Assembly (NCBI GenBank): GCA_023434025.1
Contig: JAEYTL010000025.1
Coordinates: forward strand, 1-64,000
Origin: Bacteroidota bacterium
GTDB taxonomy: Bacteria; Bacteroidota; Bacteroidia; Flavobacteriales; Flavobacteriaceae
Length of the DNA: 64,000 nucleotides
Direction of reading: 5' to 3'
The translations under genes were made by a program, and so were the position numbers. The notes beneath the pieces are model-generated. The model searched no databases, was not told the origin of the DNA, and worked only from the letters and a program-made list of their open reading frames with translations. Shown here one piece after another: positions 24,620 through 34,306 of this stretch (position 1 is the first letter of the stretch; each line of letters opens with the position of its first letter).

Positions 24620-25432
24620 TTATTTTAAGTACAAAAACGGATTAACTAATTTATATTTCGGGCTTCGCTTCATAAAATCATTAAAATAAGCGGTATGACT
24701 TGCTCCCATCAGGATAAAAACCCTGTCCGTTGGTTTCAATTCAATCTGATTCAAATTAGAATACATTCTGATGTTCCGATGGTAATATTTTGCGGCTTCG
24801 TCGGCTCCTTCAAATTTATCTTTGGTGGAAACATAAGACAATATTTCGGCATTAACATTAATTAGAAAATCCAGATATTGCGGATGATTATCCACTTTCA
24901 GTTTGTCTGATAACGACAGGTTGTCGTAATTCAGTTTTTTTTCTTCCTTATCAATCAACTGAAAATATCTTTCATAGGTTTTGTCGTTTACTTTATTTTG
25001 AATGGTATTGCCAATATTATAGTTGTAACCCATTTTGTGGTCAATGCCATAAATACGTTGCACATTACTTAAACGTCCTATTTCATAGGCCAAAAGCTCA
25101 ATCTCGGAAGGTTTTTCAAATTTCATTTTCGGGTTTTTCAGGTATTCCGCATATTCTTTCTGCAACGTTTCATTAAAACTTGGCGGTGTTTCTACAATGA
25201 TAACGGTTGGCTTAAATGCTGCCAGCATTTTAGCTATTTTATGCACTTCTTCCTGATTTTTTTTATCGTGCTCGTCAAAATCTACCGAAGTAGCATCAGG
25301 AGTATATCCCATATGAAAGGTTCCGAAATTCAAAACCGGAATAGCGTCGTCAAATTTGTCTTTGAAAATAGGCTGTTGTGCCATCATTTTTGAAAATGCT
25401 AAAAGCGTAAGTACAATAATTACTCTGTTCAT
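24620..25432 (-). CDS. DUF5694 / EreA-ChaN-like exported protein
   Basis: I start this 270-residue protein at the ATG at 25432, which gives a clean signal peptide (MNRVIIVLTLL to MMAQQ); a start 12 codons upstream would bury it. The family motifs VLNFGTFHMG, VIIVETPPS, IYGIDHKMG and LMGASHTAYF place conserved His/Glu/Asp residues like those of the TraB/EreA/ChaN-type hydrolase fold. A hydrolase function is inferred; the substrate is unknown. It is divergent from the LytS-type kinase gene and the first clearly chromosomal gene after the accessory region. Confidence 0.75.
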   Translation of the reverse strand: MNRVIIVLTLLAFSKMMAQQPIFKDKFDDAIPVLNFGTFHMGYTPDATSVDFDEHDKKNQEEVHKIAKMLAAFKPTVIIVETPPSFNETLQKEYAEYLKNPKMKFEKPSEIELLAYEIGRLSNVQRIYGIDHKMGYNYNIGNTIQNKVNDKTYERYFQLIDKEEKKLNYDNLSLSDKLKVDNHPQYLDFLINVNAEILSYVSTKDKFEGADEAAKYYHRNIRMYSNLNQIELKPTDRVFILMGASHTAYFNDFMKRSPKYKLVNPFLYLK

Positions 25433-25578
25433 GATATTGTTTTTTAAAATTTGAAACAAAATTGGCACTTCCCTACCCTTTTACATCATTTTTTCGATGA
25501 ACACCCTGTTTTATTCTGTCAACACTTTTTTCTTTAATAAAAGCTCCCGTACTTTTACCAAATGAAAATTCAAACCAA

Positions 25579-26616
25579 ATGAAGCTGTTTTCAAGACAAA
25601 AAGAAATCGTCATTCACCTGTTGTACTGGATCGTTTTTATAACCGGATTTTTTATACAGCTCAAACCTGAAAATGATTTTGTTTTCGGCTTTGATGAAAT
25701 CACACTTTTCAGCTTAAGCTACCTGTTTATAAATGTTTCCACATTTTACATAAATTATTTTTATGTTTTAAAACGTTTTTTTGATGTTAAACTCTTGAGC
25801 AAATTTTTAATCGGATTGGTATTGATTTTTGCCTATTTCATTACATTTCGATATTTGATAGAAGAAGTTTTGTTTTTGCATCTCTTCGGAACCGGAAATT
25901 ATTTTAAAGGAACCACCATTCAGTATTACATCTTTGACAACCTCCATTGGGCTTCTGCTCCTGTTTTTGCCAGTACAATTATCTGGATTGTCATCAATTT
26001 TATCAGAACCTTGCAAAAAGAAGTGGTTTTAAATGAAGAAAAGAAAAAAGCTGAAATTCAGTTTTTGAAATCACAAATCAATCCGCATTTTATTTTTAAT
26101 ACGTTGAATAATATTTATTCGATGGTTTTCAGAAAATCGGAACAAGCCTTACCTGCTATCGAAAAATTGAGCGAGATTATGCGTTTTACAACCTATGAAA
26201 CCCAAAAAGAGTTAATCCCGATTGACAGCGAACTGAAATACATTGAAAGTTATATTGAATTAGAAAAAATTCGCAATACAAAAGAAATATATATTTCACT
26301 TCAATTGGAAATCGAAGATAAAAATCAATTTATTCCACCCTATATTTTACTGCCGTTTATTGAAAATTGTATTAAACACGGTGTTTTAGATGATGATAAA
26401 AACCCAATTCTATTTCACATACAATCAAACAGTAAAACTATTTTAATTGAAGTTAAAAACAAAATAAATAAAAAGCTGAAAGATGCTCATTCCGGCATTG
26501 GATTATCTAATCTGGAAAAGCGTTTGGAATATTATTTTCCAAATCGTCATACCTTTAAATTCACAAACGACGGAAGCTATTTTGAAAGTTGTTTGAAAAT
26601 AGAATTAGGAACATGA
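25579..26616 (+). CDS. LytS/YehU-type sensor histidine kinase
   Basis: This 345-residue protein has four N-terminal membrane helices (about residues 10-145) with short loops, then the His_kinase domain: SQINPHFIFNTLNNIYSM with the phosphorylated histidine, LPFIENCIKHG (N box) and SGIGLSNLEKRL (G box). It lacks a PAS or periplasmic sensor domain, so it probably senses a signal in the membrane. The stop overlaps the response-regulator start (ATGA), so the pair is translationally coupled. Confidence 0.93.
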   Translation: MKLFSRQKEIVIHLLYWIVFITGFFIQLKPENDFVFGFDEITLFSLSYLFINVSTFYINYFYVLKRFFDVKLLSKFLIGLVLIFAYFITFRYLIEEVLFLHLFGTGNYFKGTTIQYYIFDNLHWASAPVFASTIIWIVINFIRTLQKEVVLNEEKKKAEIQFLKSQINPHFIFNTLNNIYSMVFRKSEQALPAIEKLSEIMRFTTYETQKELIPIDSELKYIESYIELEKIRNTKEIYISLQLEIEDKNQFIPPYILLPFIENCIKHGVLDDDKNPILFHIQSNSKTILIEVKNKINKKLKDAHSGIGLSNLEKRLEYYFPNRHTFKFTNDGSYFESCLKIELGT

Positions 26617-27296
26617 AAAAAATAAAATGTATTATTCTGGACGACGAACCATTGGCTGTGGAACTTTTAAAAAGTTATGCTGATAAGCAGTTGCAACTGG
26701 AAGTTGTTTTGGCTACCACTGATGTTTTTGAAGTGATTGACTGTCTTCAGAAACAAACGGCGGATTTGATTTTTATTGACATTCAAATGCCGGAATTATC
26801 AGGAATTCAACTGATGCAGATGTTCAACAAAGACAATTATTTCATCGTTACTACCGCTTATGCAAATTATGCTTTGGAAAGTTATGATTATCGTGTGGTT
26901 GATTATTTATTGAAACCGATCAGCTTTGATAAATTCCATAAATCGGTACAAAAATTTACTGACTTTGTGACCTTGGAAACCCATAATCATTTGTTTGTAA
27001 AAGTAGACGGACGACAAGTAAAAATCAATCCGAAAGACATTATTTTCATTGAAGGTTTAAGTGATTACATCCGGATTCATATGCCAAACGAACGCTTAGT
27101 TGTTCTGGACAATCTGAAAGATTTTATCCATAAACTTCCGTCAAAAGAATTTATGCGGATTCACAAATCCTACATCATTCAACTCGACAAAATAAAATCG
27201 ATAGACGGCCATTTGATTTATCATGAATCAGGCTCTGTTCCTGTTGGCGAAACCTATAAAAACGAGGTCAAAAAATGGGTTGGCAGCCGGGAGTGA
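26613..27296 (+). CDS. LytTR-family response regulator
   Basis: This 227-residue protein starts at the ATG overlapping the kinase stop; an upstream ATG at 26589 lies inside the kinase gene and gives an unrelated extension. The receiver domain has acidic Asp10/Asp11, the phospho-acceptor Asp56 (IFIDIQMPELSG), a Thr in TTAYANYAL, and the Lys in LLKPI. A LytTR DNA-binding domain follows (about residues 125-225, with IIFIEGLSDYIRIH and FMRIHKSYII). It is the cognate partner of the preceding kinase. The genes controlled cannot be read from the sequence. Confidence 0.94.
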   Translation: MKKIKCIILDDEPLAVELLKSYADKQLQLEVVLATTDVFEVIDCLQKQTADLIFIDIQMPELSGIQLMQMFNKDNYFIVTTAYANYALESYDYRVVDYLLKPISFDKFHKSVQKFTDFVTLETHNHLFVKVDGRQVKINPKDIIFIEGLSDYIRIHMPNERLVVLDNLKDFIHKLPSKEFMRIHKSYIIQLDKIKSIDGHLIYHESGSVPVGETYKNEVKKWVGSRE

Positions 27297-27439
27297 TTAA
27301 CCAGTCTGCTGTGATGGTGACACTGTGGCCTGATGCTTGTATTTCAGCAAAAGATAAGGCTGAACAAAAACATATTTGTATGTTTGTACAGTTGCGTTTA
27401 TATATACCGCTCAGCAAAACTCTTTTTCATGTATTAAAA

Positions 27440-28039
27440 ATGATGGACTTTAAAGCACAATATCACCTTGAAGATCATATAGTAATTCTTCGTCCGTTAC
27501 AGGCAGATGATGTTGAAAACCTGCTCAGATATTCCGAAAACGAACCGGAACTCCGGAAATATTCGTTAATTGGAGCAAACGGGAGAGAAAATCTTTTGAA
27601 ATATATCCAAACAACACTCAGTGCAAGAACAGAAGAAAAAGAATACCCGTTTATTGTGTTTGATAAACGAACCAATACCTATGCCGGCAGCACACGGTTT
27701 TATGATATTCAACCTAAAAATGAGACCTTACAATTAGGCTTTACCTGGTATGGCAAAGCATTTCAGGGCACCGGACTCAACAAACACTGCAAGTACCTGC
27801 TATTACAATTTGCCTTTGAAACATTGAACTATAAACGGGTAGAGTTCAGAGCCCATGCAGAAAATGAGAGAAGCATCAACGCCATGAAAAGTATTGGCTG
27901 CACCGTAGAAGGCATTTTACGCAGCAATGCGGTTGACTTAAACGGCAACCGAAGAAGCAGCATTGTGCTAAGCATTTTGCAGGAGGAATGGTTTCAAGCC
28001 GTGAAAAGTAATCTGGGAAATAAATTAATTACAAAATAA
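27440..28039 (+). CDS. RimJ/RimL-type GNAT acetyltransferase
   Basis: This 199-residue protein starts at MMDFKAQY; the open frame extends further upstream into the response-regulator gene but shows no family sequence there. The GNAT pattern is clear: HIVILRPLQADDVENLL, AGSTRFYDI, the acetyl-CoA-binding FQGTGLNKHCKYLLLQFAF, and RVEFRAHAENERSINAM, with GCTVEGILR near the end. Relatives acetylate ribosomal proteins or small amines; the substrate is unknown here. It follows the two-component pair but is not tightly linked to it. Confidence 0.87.
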   Translation: MMDFKAQYHLEDHIVILRPLQADDVENLLRYSENEPELRKYSLIGANGRENLLKYIQTTLSARTEEKEYPFIVFDKRTNTYAGSTRFYDIQPKNETLQLGFTWYGKAFQGTGLNKHCKYLLLQFAFETLNYKRVEFRAHAENERSINAMKSIGCTVEGILRSNAVDLNGNRRSSIVLSILQEEWFQAVKSNLGNKLITK

Positions 28040-28084
28040 AGTTCTTTTAAAATCAGCAACTTAGTTTCACTGCTGGATCACTAT

Positions 28085-28621
28085 ATGAAAAAAACACTAT
28101 TCATTTTCGTTACACTAATTATTTTATTGAGCTGTAAAACAAAAAATCAAGATTCCGTTACAATCGATACCGAAAAAACAGAATATTTTGAATCTAAATC
28201 GTTTCCTAAACAAATTGGAATTGTCTCTGATTTTGATTCAACACTGACCAAAGAAGAAATTGCTGATTTGGAAAGAATCATCAGTGAATACGAAAATAAA
28301 ACGACCAATCAAATTGCAATTGTTTCCATAACAGATACATTAACAGAGGATAATTTTGACCAATATGCTCTTGATTTATCAAACCATTGGGGCGTTGGAA
28401 CAAAGGAAAAATTAAATGGCCTTACAATTATTTACAGCATTAAATTAAGAAAAATCAGAATATCAACCGGAACAGAGACAGAAAAAAAATTGACTGATGA
28501 AATTTGTGATTACATATTAAACGAAAAAATACTACCGCATTTCAAAGATGGTGATTACTATTCCGGATTAAAAAACGGAACAAATGAATTCATCAGAATA
28601 TGGGGAAATAAAAAAAGATAA
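28085..28621 (+). CDS. TPM-domain lipoprotein
   Basis: This 178-residue protein has a lipoprotein signal (LIILLSC) and a TPM domain (about residues 45-175): LERIISEYENKTTNQIAIVSI, NHWGVGTKEKLNGLTIIYS and KIRISTGTETEKKL, ending in a helix with GDYYSGLKNG. TPM domains include photosystem-associated Psb32 and proteins linked to phosphatase activity. In Bacteroidota they occur singly on the envelope. It has no terminator of its own before the convergent flippase gene. Confidence 0.82.
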   Translation: MKKTLFIFVTLIILLSCKTKNQDSVTIDTEKTEYFESKSFPKQIGIVSDFDSTLTKEEIADLERIISEYENKTTNQIAIVSITDTLTEDNFDQYALDLSNHWGVGTKEKLNGLTIIYSIKLRKIRISTGTETEKKLTDEICDYILNEKILPHFKDGDYYSGLKNGTNEFIRIWGNKKR

Positions 28622-28637
28622 AATAGTCTTGATAATT

Positions 28638-30110
28638 TCAATCAATATCTTTTTTTATACTTTTCAACACCTTATCCACTACCCCATTGATGTCGTCGGA
28701 AATCTTGAATTTGTAATTCAAAACCCAATAGAACAGTGTAATTAAAACCGATTTCAGCAAGATATTTAAAATCGGATGAAAGGAAAAATTCCAAAAGTAA
28801 AAGACAATGAATGTTATGGCAATGATTCCCAACGAAATAATTGTTTTTGGGGAAAACGGAAACAAATCCATTTTAAAAACCACAAATAAAAATTTGGCCA
28901 AACTGTACAAACCAATGGAAATCAACGTAGCCACAGCCGCCCCTTCAATACCGTAATTCGGAATAAAATACATGTTCAGACTCACGGTTAAAACCACCAG
29001 ACACAATCCTAACAACAATACCGTCCGGTAATATTTTGAGTTAAATATGATGGAATTATTATTTCCCAGCATCAGATCAAAAAACTTTGAAAAGGAAATC
29101 AAAAACACCACTGCCACTCCCCCGCTGTATTTTTCAGGCAATAAAGCATAAATCTGGTGAATGTTTGTTAAAATACCTAACATGATAAATCCGCCAATCA
29201 CTTGCAAGGTGATCGCTGTTTTTTTGTATAAATCATTCAATTCGTCATGCTTTTTTTTCGCCATTAAATCAGTTGTAATCGGATGGGTAATCTGATGCAT
29301 CGCCCGCATGGGTACCGAAATGGTCAGTGCAATAAAAATAGCTACCGAATAATACGCTGCTTCACTGATCGGAATGTATTGCCCGATCATAAACTTGTCG
29401 ATATCCAGCAACAACACCGCTATACCGGACGAAAAAATGATAAACGCAGAATAAACGATTACCGCTTTCTTTTCGCTCGGGAACTTCAGGTGAAATTGCG
29501 GTTTACGCACACTGAAAGCCACCAATGCCATGATCAGCATCATGGTAAAATAGATAAACACGAGGCTATAGACAAACTGTATGTTGCTGATCCAGTCAAA
29601 ATAAACCGCAAACAGAAAAATACTGATAAAAATACGCAGTAAAACCTCTTTCACAAAATTGCCGAAAACCGATTTTAAGTGCACTTTGACCCAGGCATAA
29701 AAAATCTCAAAATAACCCATTAACAAACCGATAACCGGAATCATCCATACATAATCATGAATAACCGGATTTTCCTGCGACAACAAGGCAGCTATCTCCC
29801 CATAGAACAAAAGCAACAGTAAAAAAATGGGCAGACAAATAAGCAAAGGCAAAGCCAGCATTAAATTCAGAAAACGCGATTTTTCGTCATTTGTGTGATG
29901 TTCAGCATAAAACCGGACCAAGGTGTTCTGAATACCAAATGCCATCAACGGCATCATAATGTTGGCGGAGGACAGTAAAAAGGCGGTTAAACCGTAATAA
30001 TCCTCTCCCAAAAAATGGGTGTACATAAACAAGGCATTCGTGGCACCGATGGCAAAACCAATAAAGGTAATGATGGTGTTTTTGATGGATTGATTAACGA
30101 CGATGCCCAT
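28638..30110 (-). CDS. Polysaccharide flippase (Wzx/MATE-like)
   Basis: This 490-residue protein has about 14 membrane helices arranged as in oligosaccharide flippases, starting VNQSIKNTIITFIGFAIG and including GIEGAAVATLISIG near the C-terminal half. Such proteins move lipid-linked sugar units across the inner membrane for capsule, O-antigen or exopolysaccharide assembly. It lies 16 bases after the glycosyltransferase gene and 1.3 kb from YfhO, all on the minus strand, so the three probably form one surface-polysaccharide operon. Confidence 0.88.
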   Translation of the reverse strand: MGIVVNQSIKNTIITFIGFAIGATNALFMYTHFLGEDYYGLTAFLLSSANIMMPLMAFGIQNTLVRFYAEHHTNDEKSRFLNLMLALPLLICLPIFLLLLLFYGEIAALLSQENPVIHDYVWMIPVIGLLMGYFEIFYAWVKVHLKSVFGNFVKEVLLRIFISIFLFAVYFDWISNIQFVYSLVFIYFTMMLIMALVAFSVRKPQFHLKFPSEKKAVIVYSAFIIFSSGIAVLLLDIDKFMIGQYIPISEAAYYSVAIFIALTISVPMRAMHQITHPITTDLMAKKKHDELNDLYKKTAITLQVIGGFIMLGILTNIHQIYALLPEKYSGGVAVVFLISFSKFFDLMLGNNNSIIFNSKYYRTVLLLGLCLVVLTVSLNMYFIPNYGIEGAAVATLISIGLYSLAKFLFVVFKMDLFPFSPKTIISLGIIAITFIVFYFWNFSFHPILNILLKSVLITLFYWVLNYKFKISDDINGVVDKVLKSIKKDID

Positions 30111-30126
30111 TATGAATAAATAGTGA

Positions 30127-31434
30127 TTAGTGATTAGCCAGACAACTTTTAACCAGCTTTTCTGTTAAACTTTTTCGGCTGTAATATTGCAAACCCACCG
30201 GATAAACTTTTAAATTCTTTTGTTTATATAACTGATAATGGGCTAAGATAGCTTCTTTTAGCGGTTCTTTTTCATCATACCTAAAGAACTGACCGGTGTT
30301 GGTTTCTTTTAAAATAGGCTCGAAATCAGATGCTTTGGGACCAATGGCAATAACCGGACGATCAGAAACCATATATTCAAACAATTTTCCGGGAATGATG
30401 CAGCGGGTTTCTTCCGAATCAATTTCAATTAACAGCAACACCTGTGAGGTTCGCTGATGCAAAACCGCTTCTTGATGTGAAACGTATCCTAAATTACGGA
30501 CAAATTTACCTAACTTAAATTCCTCAATTGTTTCTAACACATCCTGGCTTACTTTGCCGATGAGCTTTAATTGAAAATCGGCTGCAAAGGCTTTGTTTTC
30601 TTTTACCAGTTCCTTTAATGCCTTCCACAAAATCCTCGGGTTCCGCTCTGATAAAAATGACCCGATATGGGCTATCGTGAATTTTTCATCCAGTTCCGCT
30701 TTTAAAACCCGTTCAACATCATAACCATTGGTGATTACTTCAATGGGTTTCACAGTTAGTCTGCTAAATTCTTGTTTTGTGGTCGGACTCGTTACAATGA
30801 TTTTATCGGCTGACTGAAGCACTGTTTGTTCCAGTTCACGGTGCTTTTTTTCTGATTTTTCAGTCAGCATCAGTTCTTTGTGATAACCGATGGTTGTCCA
30901 CGGATCACGAAAATCGGCAATCCATTTCACCCGGCATTGCTCTTTTAACTGCAAACCGATTAAGTGTAAACTGTGCGGTGGTCCGGTGGTAATAATCGTT
31001 TCTATTTGATGTTTTGCGATATAATCCGTCAGGAACGCCACCGAAGGTTTCACCCACAAGACACGGGCATCCGGAATAAAAAGGTTACCGCGAACCCAAA
31101 GCATTAGCTTTTCAATCAACGATTGCTTTTTTTTACCGGGAATAATCCCTGAACTTATTTTTCTGGTGTTTTTCTGTGATAAAAAAGAAGCCCAGCGATA
31201 CGGCTCTTTTATTTTATTTTTAAGGATTATTGCTTTTTCAGAAACATCAGCGGCCAATTGTTCATCCACAATCGGATACGTTGGGTTTTCTGGAATATAA
31301 ACATGCGGTTCATAGCCAAAATCGGGTAAGTACTTAACAAACTTCAGCCAACGCTGAACACCCGGACCTCCGGCCGGAGGCCAGTAATAGCTTATAATCA
31401 GAACTTTTTTTTTCTCTGTTGCTTCAAGGTTCAA
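30127..31434 (-). CDS. Family 4 (GT-B) glycosyltransferase
   Basis: This 435-residue protein has the GT-B layout: an N-terminal domain (VLIISYYWPPAGGPGVQRW, TTGPPHSLHLIG, WIADFRDPW) and a C-terminal glycosyl transferase domain (FTIAHIGSF, LGYVSHQEAVLHQR, PGKLFEYMVSDRPVIAIG). The start codon is TTG at 31434; no ATG precedes the conserved start of the domain. It probably adds a sugar during surface-polysaccharide synthesis. YfhO ends 20 bases upstream and the flippase starts 16 bases downstream. Confidence 0.88.
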   Translation of the reverse strand: MNLEATEKKKVLIISYYWPPAGGPGVQRWLKFVKYLPDFGYEPHVYIPENPTYPIVDEQLAADVSEKAIILKNKIKEPYRWASFLSQKNTRKISSGIIPGKKKQSLIEKLMLWVRGNLFIPDARVLWVKPSVAFLTDYIAKHQIETIITTGPPHSLHLIGLQLKEQCRVKWIADFRDPWTTIGYHKELMLTEKSEKKHRELEQTVLQSADKIIVTSPTTKQEFSRLTVKPIEVITNGYDVERVLKAELDEKFTIAHIGSFLSERNPRILWKALKELVKENKAFAADFQLKLIGKVSQDVLETIEEFKLGKFVRNLGYVSHQEAVLHQRTSQVLLLIEIDSEETRCIIPGKLFEYMVSDRPVIAIGPKASDFEPILKETNTGQFFRYDEKEPLKEAILAHYQLYKQKNLKVYPVGLQYYSRKSLTEKLVKSCLANH

Positions 31435-31454
31435 AACTCGTTGTTCGTTAGGGG

Positions 31455-33881
31455 TTAGTCAACCTTTTTCTTAGTTTCAAAATAAATCCCGCCCACTAAA
31501 AGTAACAGCATTCCAATGGAACTGAACAAGGCAATAGAACTTCCTTTTTTCACCACGTCCGGTTCAAATTTGAATTCAATCGTATGTTTTCCGGCCGGAA
31601 TTTCTAAAGCCCGCAGCACAAAATTAGCCCGGATTGGTGTCGCTTCTTTTCCGTCAATCGTAACTTTCCAGCCTTTCGGATAATAAATTTCAGAAAAAAC
31701 AGCCAGTCCTTTGTTGGTATTTTGGGAAGTATATTTCAGATAATTGGGTTTATATTCCATCAACGTAATGCCGGCAAGGCTGTCTTTTACAAACGAAGGT
31801 GAACTGACGGATTTGAAAAACGCCTTGTCCACAACCGCTTCATTTTTAGTATCCAAACTATCCAATGCCCGGATCTCCTCATCGGCATTCTGAACCACTT
31901 TTACCTTTTCAACAAACCAGGCATTTCCATTTGCATCCGGATTTTGCAACGGAACCGCTTGTCCTTCATCAGTGGTTTGGATAACATATTTTACATTCAG
32001 CATACTCAACACCTGAATATTATTGTGGACAATCTGGTAATCATACAACTGCTGAATGCGTTGAGGTTTTACAGCACTATAGCCCCCAATGGCTTTGTGA
32101 AAATAAGACGTTCTACCTCCTGCCATTCCCTGCCCCGGTTCAAAAACACGGAAATTCGGATCTTTATCCTCCATGATTTTCAAATCAGCTTCGGTGGGTT
32201 GAAACGGTTGGCTGACCTGTCTGGCATTTACAAAATCACCGGCATTCACATAATTCTTATCAATCACATATAAATCCAAGACCATCAAGGTTCCGGCTAA
32301 AACAACTGCTAAGGTTTGCGGTACTTTTTCTTTGATAAACAACCATAGAACAGCAAAAACAGCTATGATCAGTCCCATAGACCGGAGCAAATCGGAACTG
32401 TACATACTTCTTCTGTCTTCTTTCAAAGCCTGTATAAAAGGTTCTCCGATTTCGCCATACGCCTGTCTGAAATAAGCATCACTACCGCCGGCAAAACTAA
32501 ACATTCCTTTGCAAACAAACAGTAAAGCCAGCAGCCCTAATGTAACGGCAGATGACTTCCACAGGGCTTTCCACTGGGTTTCTTTATCTAATTTAAAAAA
32601 CGAATACAATCCCAAAACGGCTATTACCGGAATACATAATTCTAAGATCACCTGAATGGAAGACACAGCCCTGAATTTGTTGTATAACGGAAAATAATCA
32701 ATAAAAAAGTCTGTCAACAGCGGGAAATTTTTTCCCCAGGAAAGCAGCAATGACAAAATGGCTCCTGCCAGAAAAACATATTTCAGTTTTCGCTTTTCCG
32801 TGAACATTCCCAATACAAAAAGAAAGAAAACAATTGCTCCGATATAGGCCGGGGCAGCTACAATCGGCTGATCTCCCCAATAGGTCGGGGCACTGCCGGC
32901 AAAATCAAGTGCCTGTGCTTCCGGAGCTCCCAGACCGATAAACAGTTCATACAGGGCACTGTTTTCGCCCAGTTTTTCCGAGTTTCCTCCTCCAAACAAC
33001 CGTGGAGCAATCAGGTTTAAACTTTCGGCTATTCCGTAGCTGTATTCGGTGATGTATTCATACGACATTCCCGATTTATTGGTTACTTTTTCCCCTTCCG
33101 GACCAATCGTTAATTCATTTTGTCCTCTGGTACTGAACTCCGTATATTCGGCCGTGGCCAATAAATTGGTGGCATTGGTTCCTAAAGCCAGAAGACCTGC
33201 CAGTACAAATACCCCAAAAGCAATTCCGATATGTTTAAACTCTTTTGCCTTGATTAATGTATAACTGTAATACACCGAAATCACGATCAATAACAACAAC
33301 AAATAATACGTCATCTGAAAGTGATTGGCCTGAATTTCCAGGGCAGCAGCAACCATGGTGAGCAAACCGCCTATGATAAACCGCTTTTGAAAAACAAGTA
33401 TAACCCCGGCTACCACCATCGGCATATAGGCAATTGCATGGGCTTTTGCATTGTGTCCCACACCCAGAATGATGATCAAATAGGTAGAAAACCCGAAAGC
33501 CAGGGCTCCAAAAAAAGCTTTGAGCGGATCAACTTTCAGAACACTTAAAAGAATATAAAAACCCAGAAAATATAAAAATAAATAATCTGCCGGACGGGGA
33601 AGAAAACGCAAAAAACCATCCACTGTTTTGACGTAATTGTGCGGATACTTGGCTCCCAACTGATAGGTTGGCATTCCCCCGAAAGCAGCATTTGTCCAGA
33701 AAGGTTCTTCGCCGGTTTGCTGCCTGAAATCGTTTTGCTCTTTAGCCATACCTGTATATTGCACGATATCCGACTGCGAAATTTGTTTGCCTTGCAGAAC
33801 CGGATAAAAATAAACCAATGAAAGAAGTATAAAACCAAAAAAGGCCAGGAGATGCGGAAGAAATTTCTGAAAATATTTCAT
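31455..33881 (-). CDS. YfhO family membrane protein
   Basis: This 808-residue protein has about twelve membrane helices followed by a long C-terminal extracytoplasmic part. It has the typical start (FLLSLVYFYPVLQGKQISQSD-like pattern), GHNAKAHAIAYMP, GGYSAVKPQRIQQLYD and YPKGWKVTIDGKEATP, and a last helix near the end. YfhO-type proteins resemble GT-C glycosyltransferases and are tied to lipid or polysaccharide glycosylation in other bacteria. The adjacent glycosyltransferase and flippase genes support such a role. Confidence 0.9.
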   Translation of the reverse strand: MKYFQKFLPHLLAFFGFILLSLVYFYPVLQGKQISQSDIVQYTGMAKEQNDFRQQTGEEPFWTNAAFGGMPTYQLGAKYPHNYVKTVDGFLRFLPRPADYLFLYFLGFYILLSVLKVDPLKAFFGALAFGFSTYLIIILGVGHNAKAHAIAYMPMVVAGVILVFQKRFIIGGLLTMVAAALEIQANHFQMTYYLLLLLIVISVYYSYTLIKAKEFKHIGIAFGVFVLAGLLALGTNATNLLATAEYTEFSTRGQNELTIGPEGEKVTNKSGMSYEYITEYSYGIAESLNLIAPRLFGGGNSEKLGENSALYELFIGLGAPEAQALDFAGSAPTYWGDQPIVAAPAYIGAIVFFLFVLGMFTEKRKLKYVFLAGAILSLLLSWGKNFPLLTDFFIDYFPLYNKFRAVSSIQVILELCIPVIAVLGLYSFFKLDKETQWKALWKSSAVTLGLLALLFVCKGMFSFAGGSDAYFRQAYGEIGEPFIQALKEDRRSMYSSDLLRSMGLIIAVFAVLWLFIKEKVPQTLAVVLAGTLMVLDLYVIDKNYVNAGDFVNARQVSQPFQPTEADLKIMEDKDPNFRVFEPGQGMAGGRTSYFHKAIGGYSAVKPQRIQQLYDYQIVHNNIQVLSMLNVKYVIQTTDEGQAVPLQNPDANGNAWFVEKVKVVQNADEEIRALDSLDTKNEAVVDKAFFKSVSSPSFVKDSLAGITLMEYKPNYLKYTSQNTNKGLAVFSEIYYPKGWKVTIDGKEATPIRANFVLRALEIPAGKHTIEFKFEPDVVKKGSSIALFSSIGMLLLLVGGIYFETKKKVD

Positions 33882-33925
33882 TCTGTAATTTTAAAATCAA
33901 GGTTAATTAAGCGAAAGTAAGCAAT

Positions 33926-34186
33926 CTATTCCACTTCTTCATAATCGATATACTCCCCTACCTGTTTTTTAGATTTAGGCTTTTCAAACGCAGACGAAGC
34001 CGTATGTGACTGACGTTGGTTTTGTTGCTGGTAATCAGCCTGCTGTTTAAAATTCTGCTCTGCTTTTTGAACCATTTTCCGCAGTAAAACAGGCATAAAC
34101 AAACGAGCTAATATCTTAAAGGCATAATAAATTCCGACAATAATTAAAATGGTCCTTATAAATCCGGGTACTGACGCTGTCTGCAT
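33926..34186 (-). CDS. DUF4834 family small membrane protein
   Basis: This 86-residue protein has one N-terminal membrane helix (FIRTILIIVGIYYAFKILARL), then FMPVLLRKMVQKAEQNF, a glutamine-rich linker, and KKQVGEYIDYEEVE at the end. This layout is that of DUF4834, a family confined to Bacteroidota with unknown function. It lies upstream of YfhO in the same direction and may be in the same transcript. Confidence 0.85.
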   Translation of the reverse strand: MQTASVPGFIRTILIIVGIYYAFKILARLFMPVLLRKMVQKAEQNFKQQADYQQQNQRQSHTASSAFEKPKSKKQVGEYIDYEEVE

Positions 34187-34265
34187 AGGGTAATATTTTT
34201 GGTAAAAATAAGAAATACGGCTATTAAAAATAAATTAACAATCTTAAATAAATAATAAAAAGTCT

Positions 34266-34273
34266 TATTTTTG
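34266..34273 (+). promoter_or_regulatory. Bacteroidota -7 box (TATTTTTG)
   Basis: An exact TAnnTTTG match 33 bases upstream of the outer-membrane protein gene at 34307. Confidence 0.6.
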
Positions 34274-34306
34274 GTTTCTAATCAGTAATTCAACCTCATT
34301 ACTACC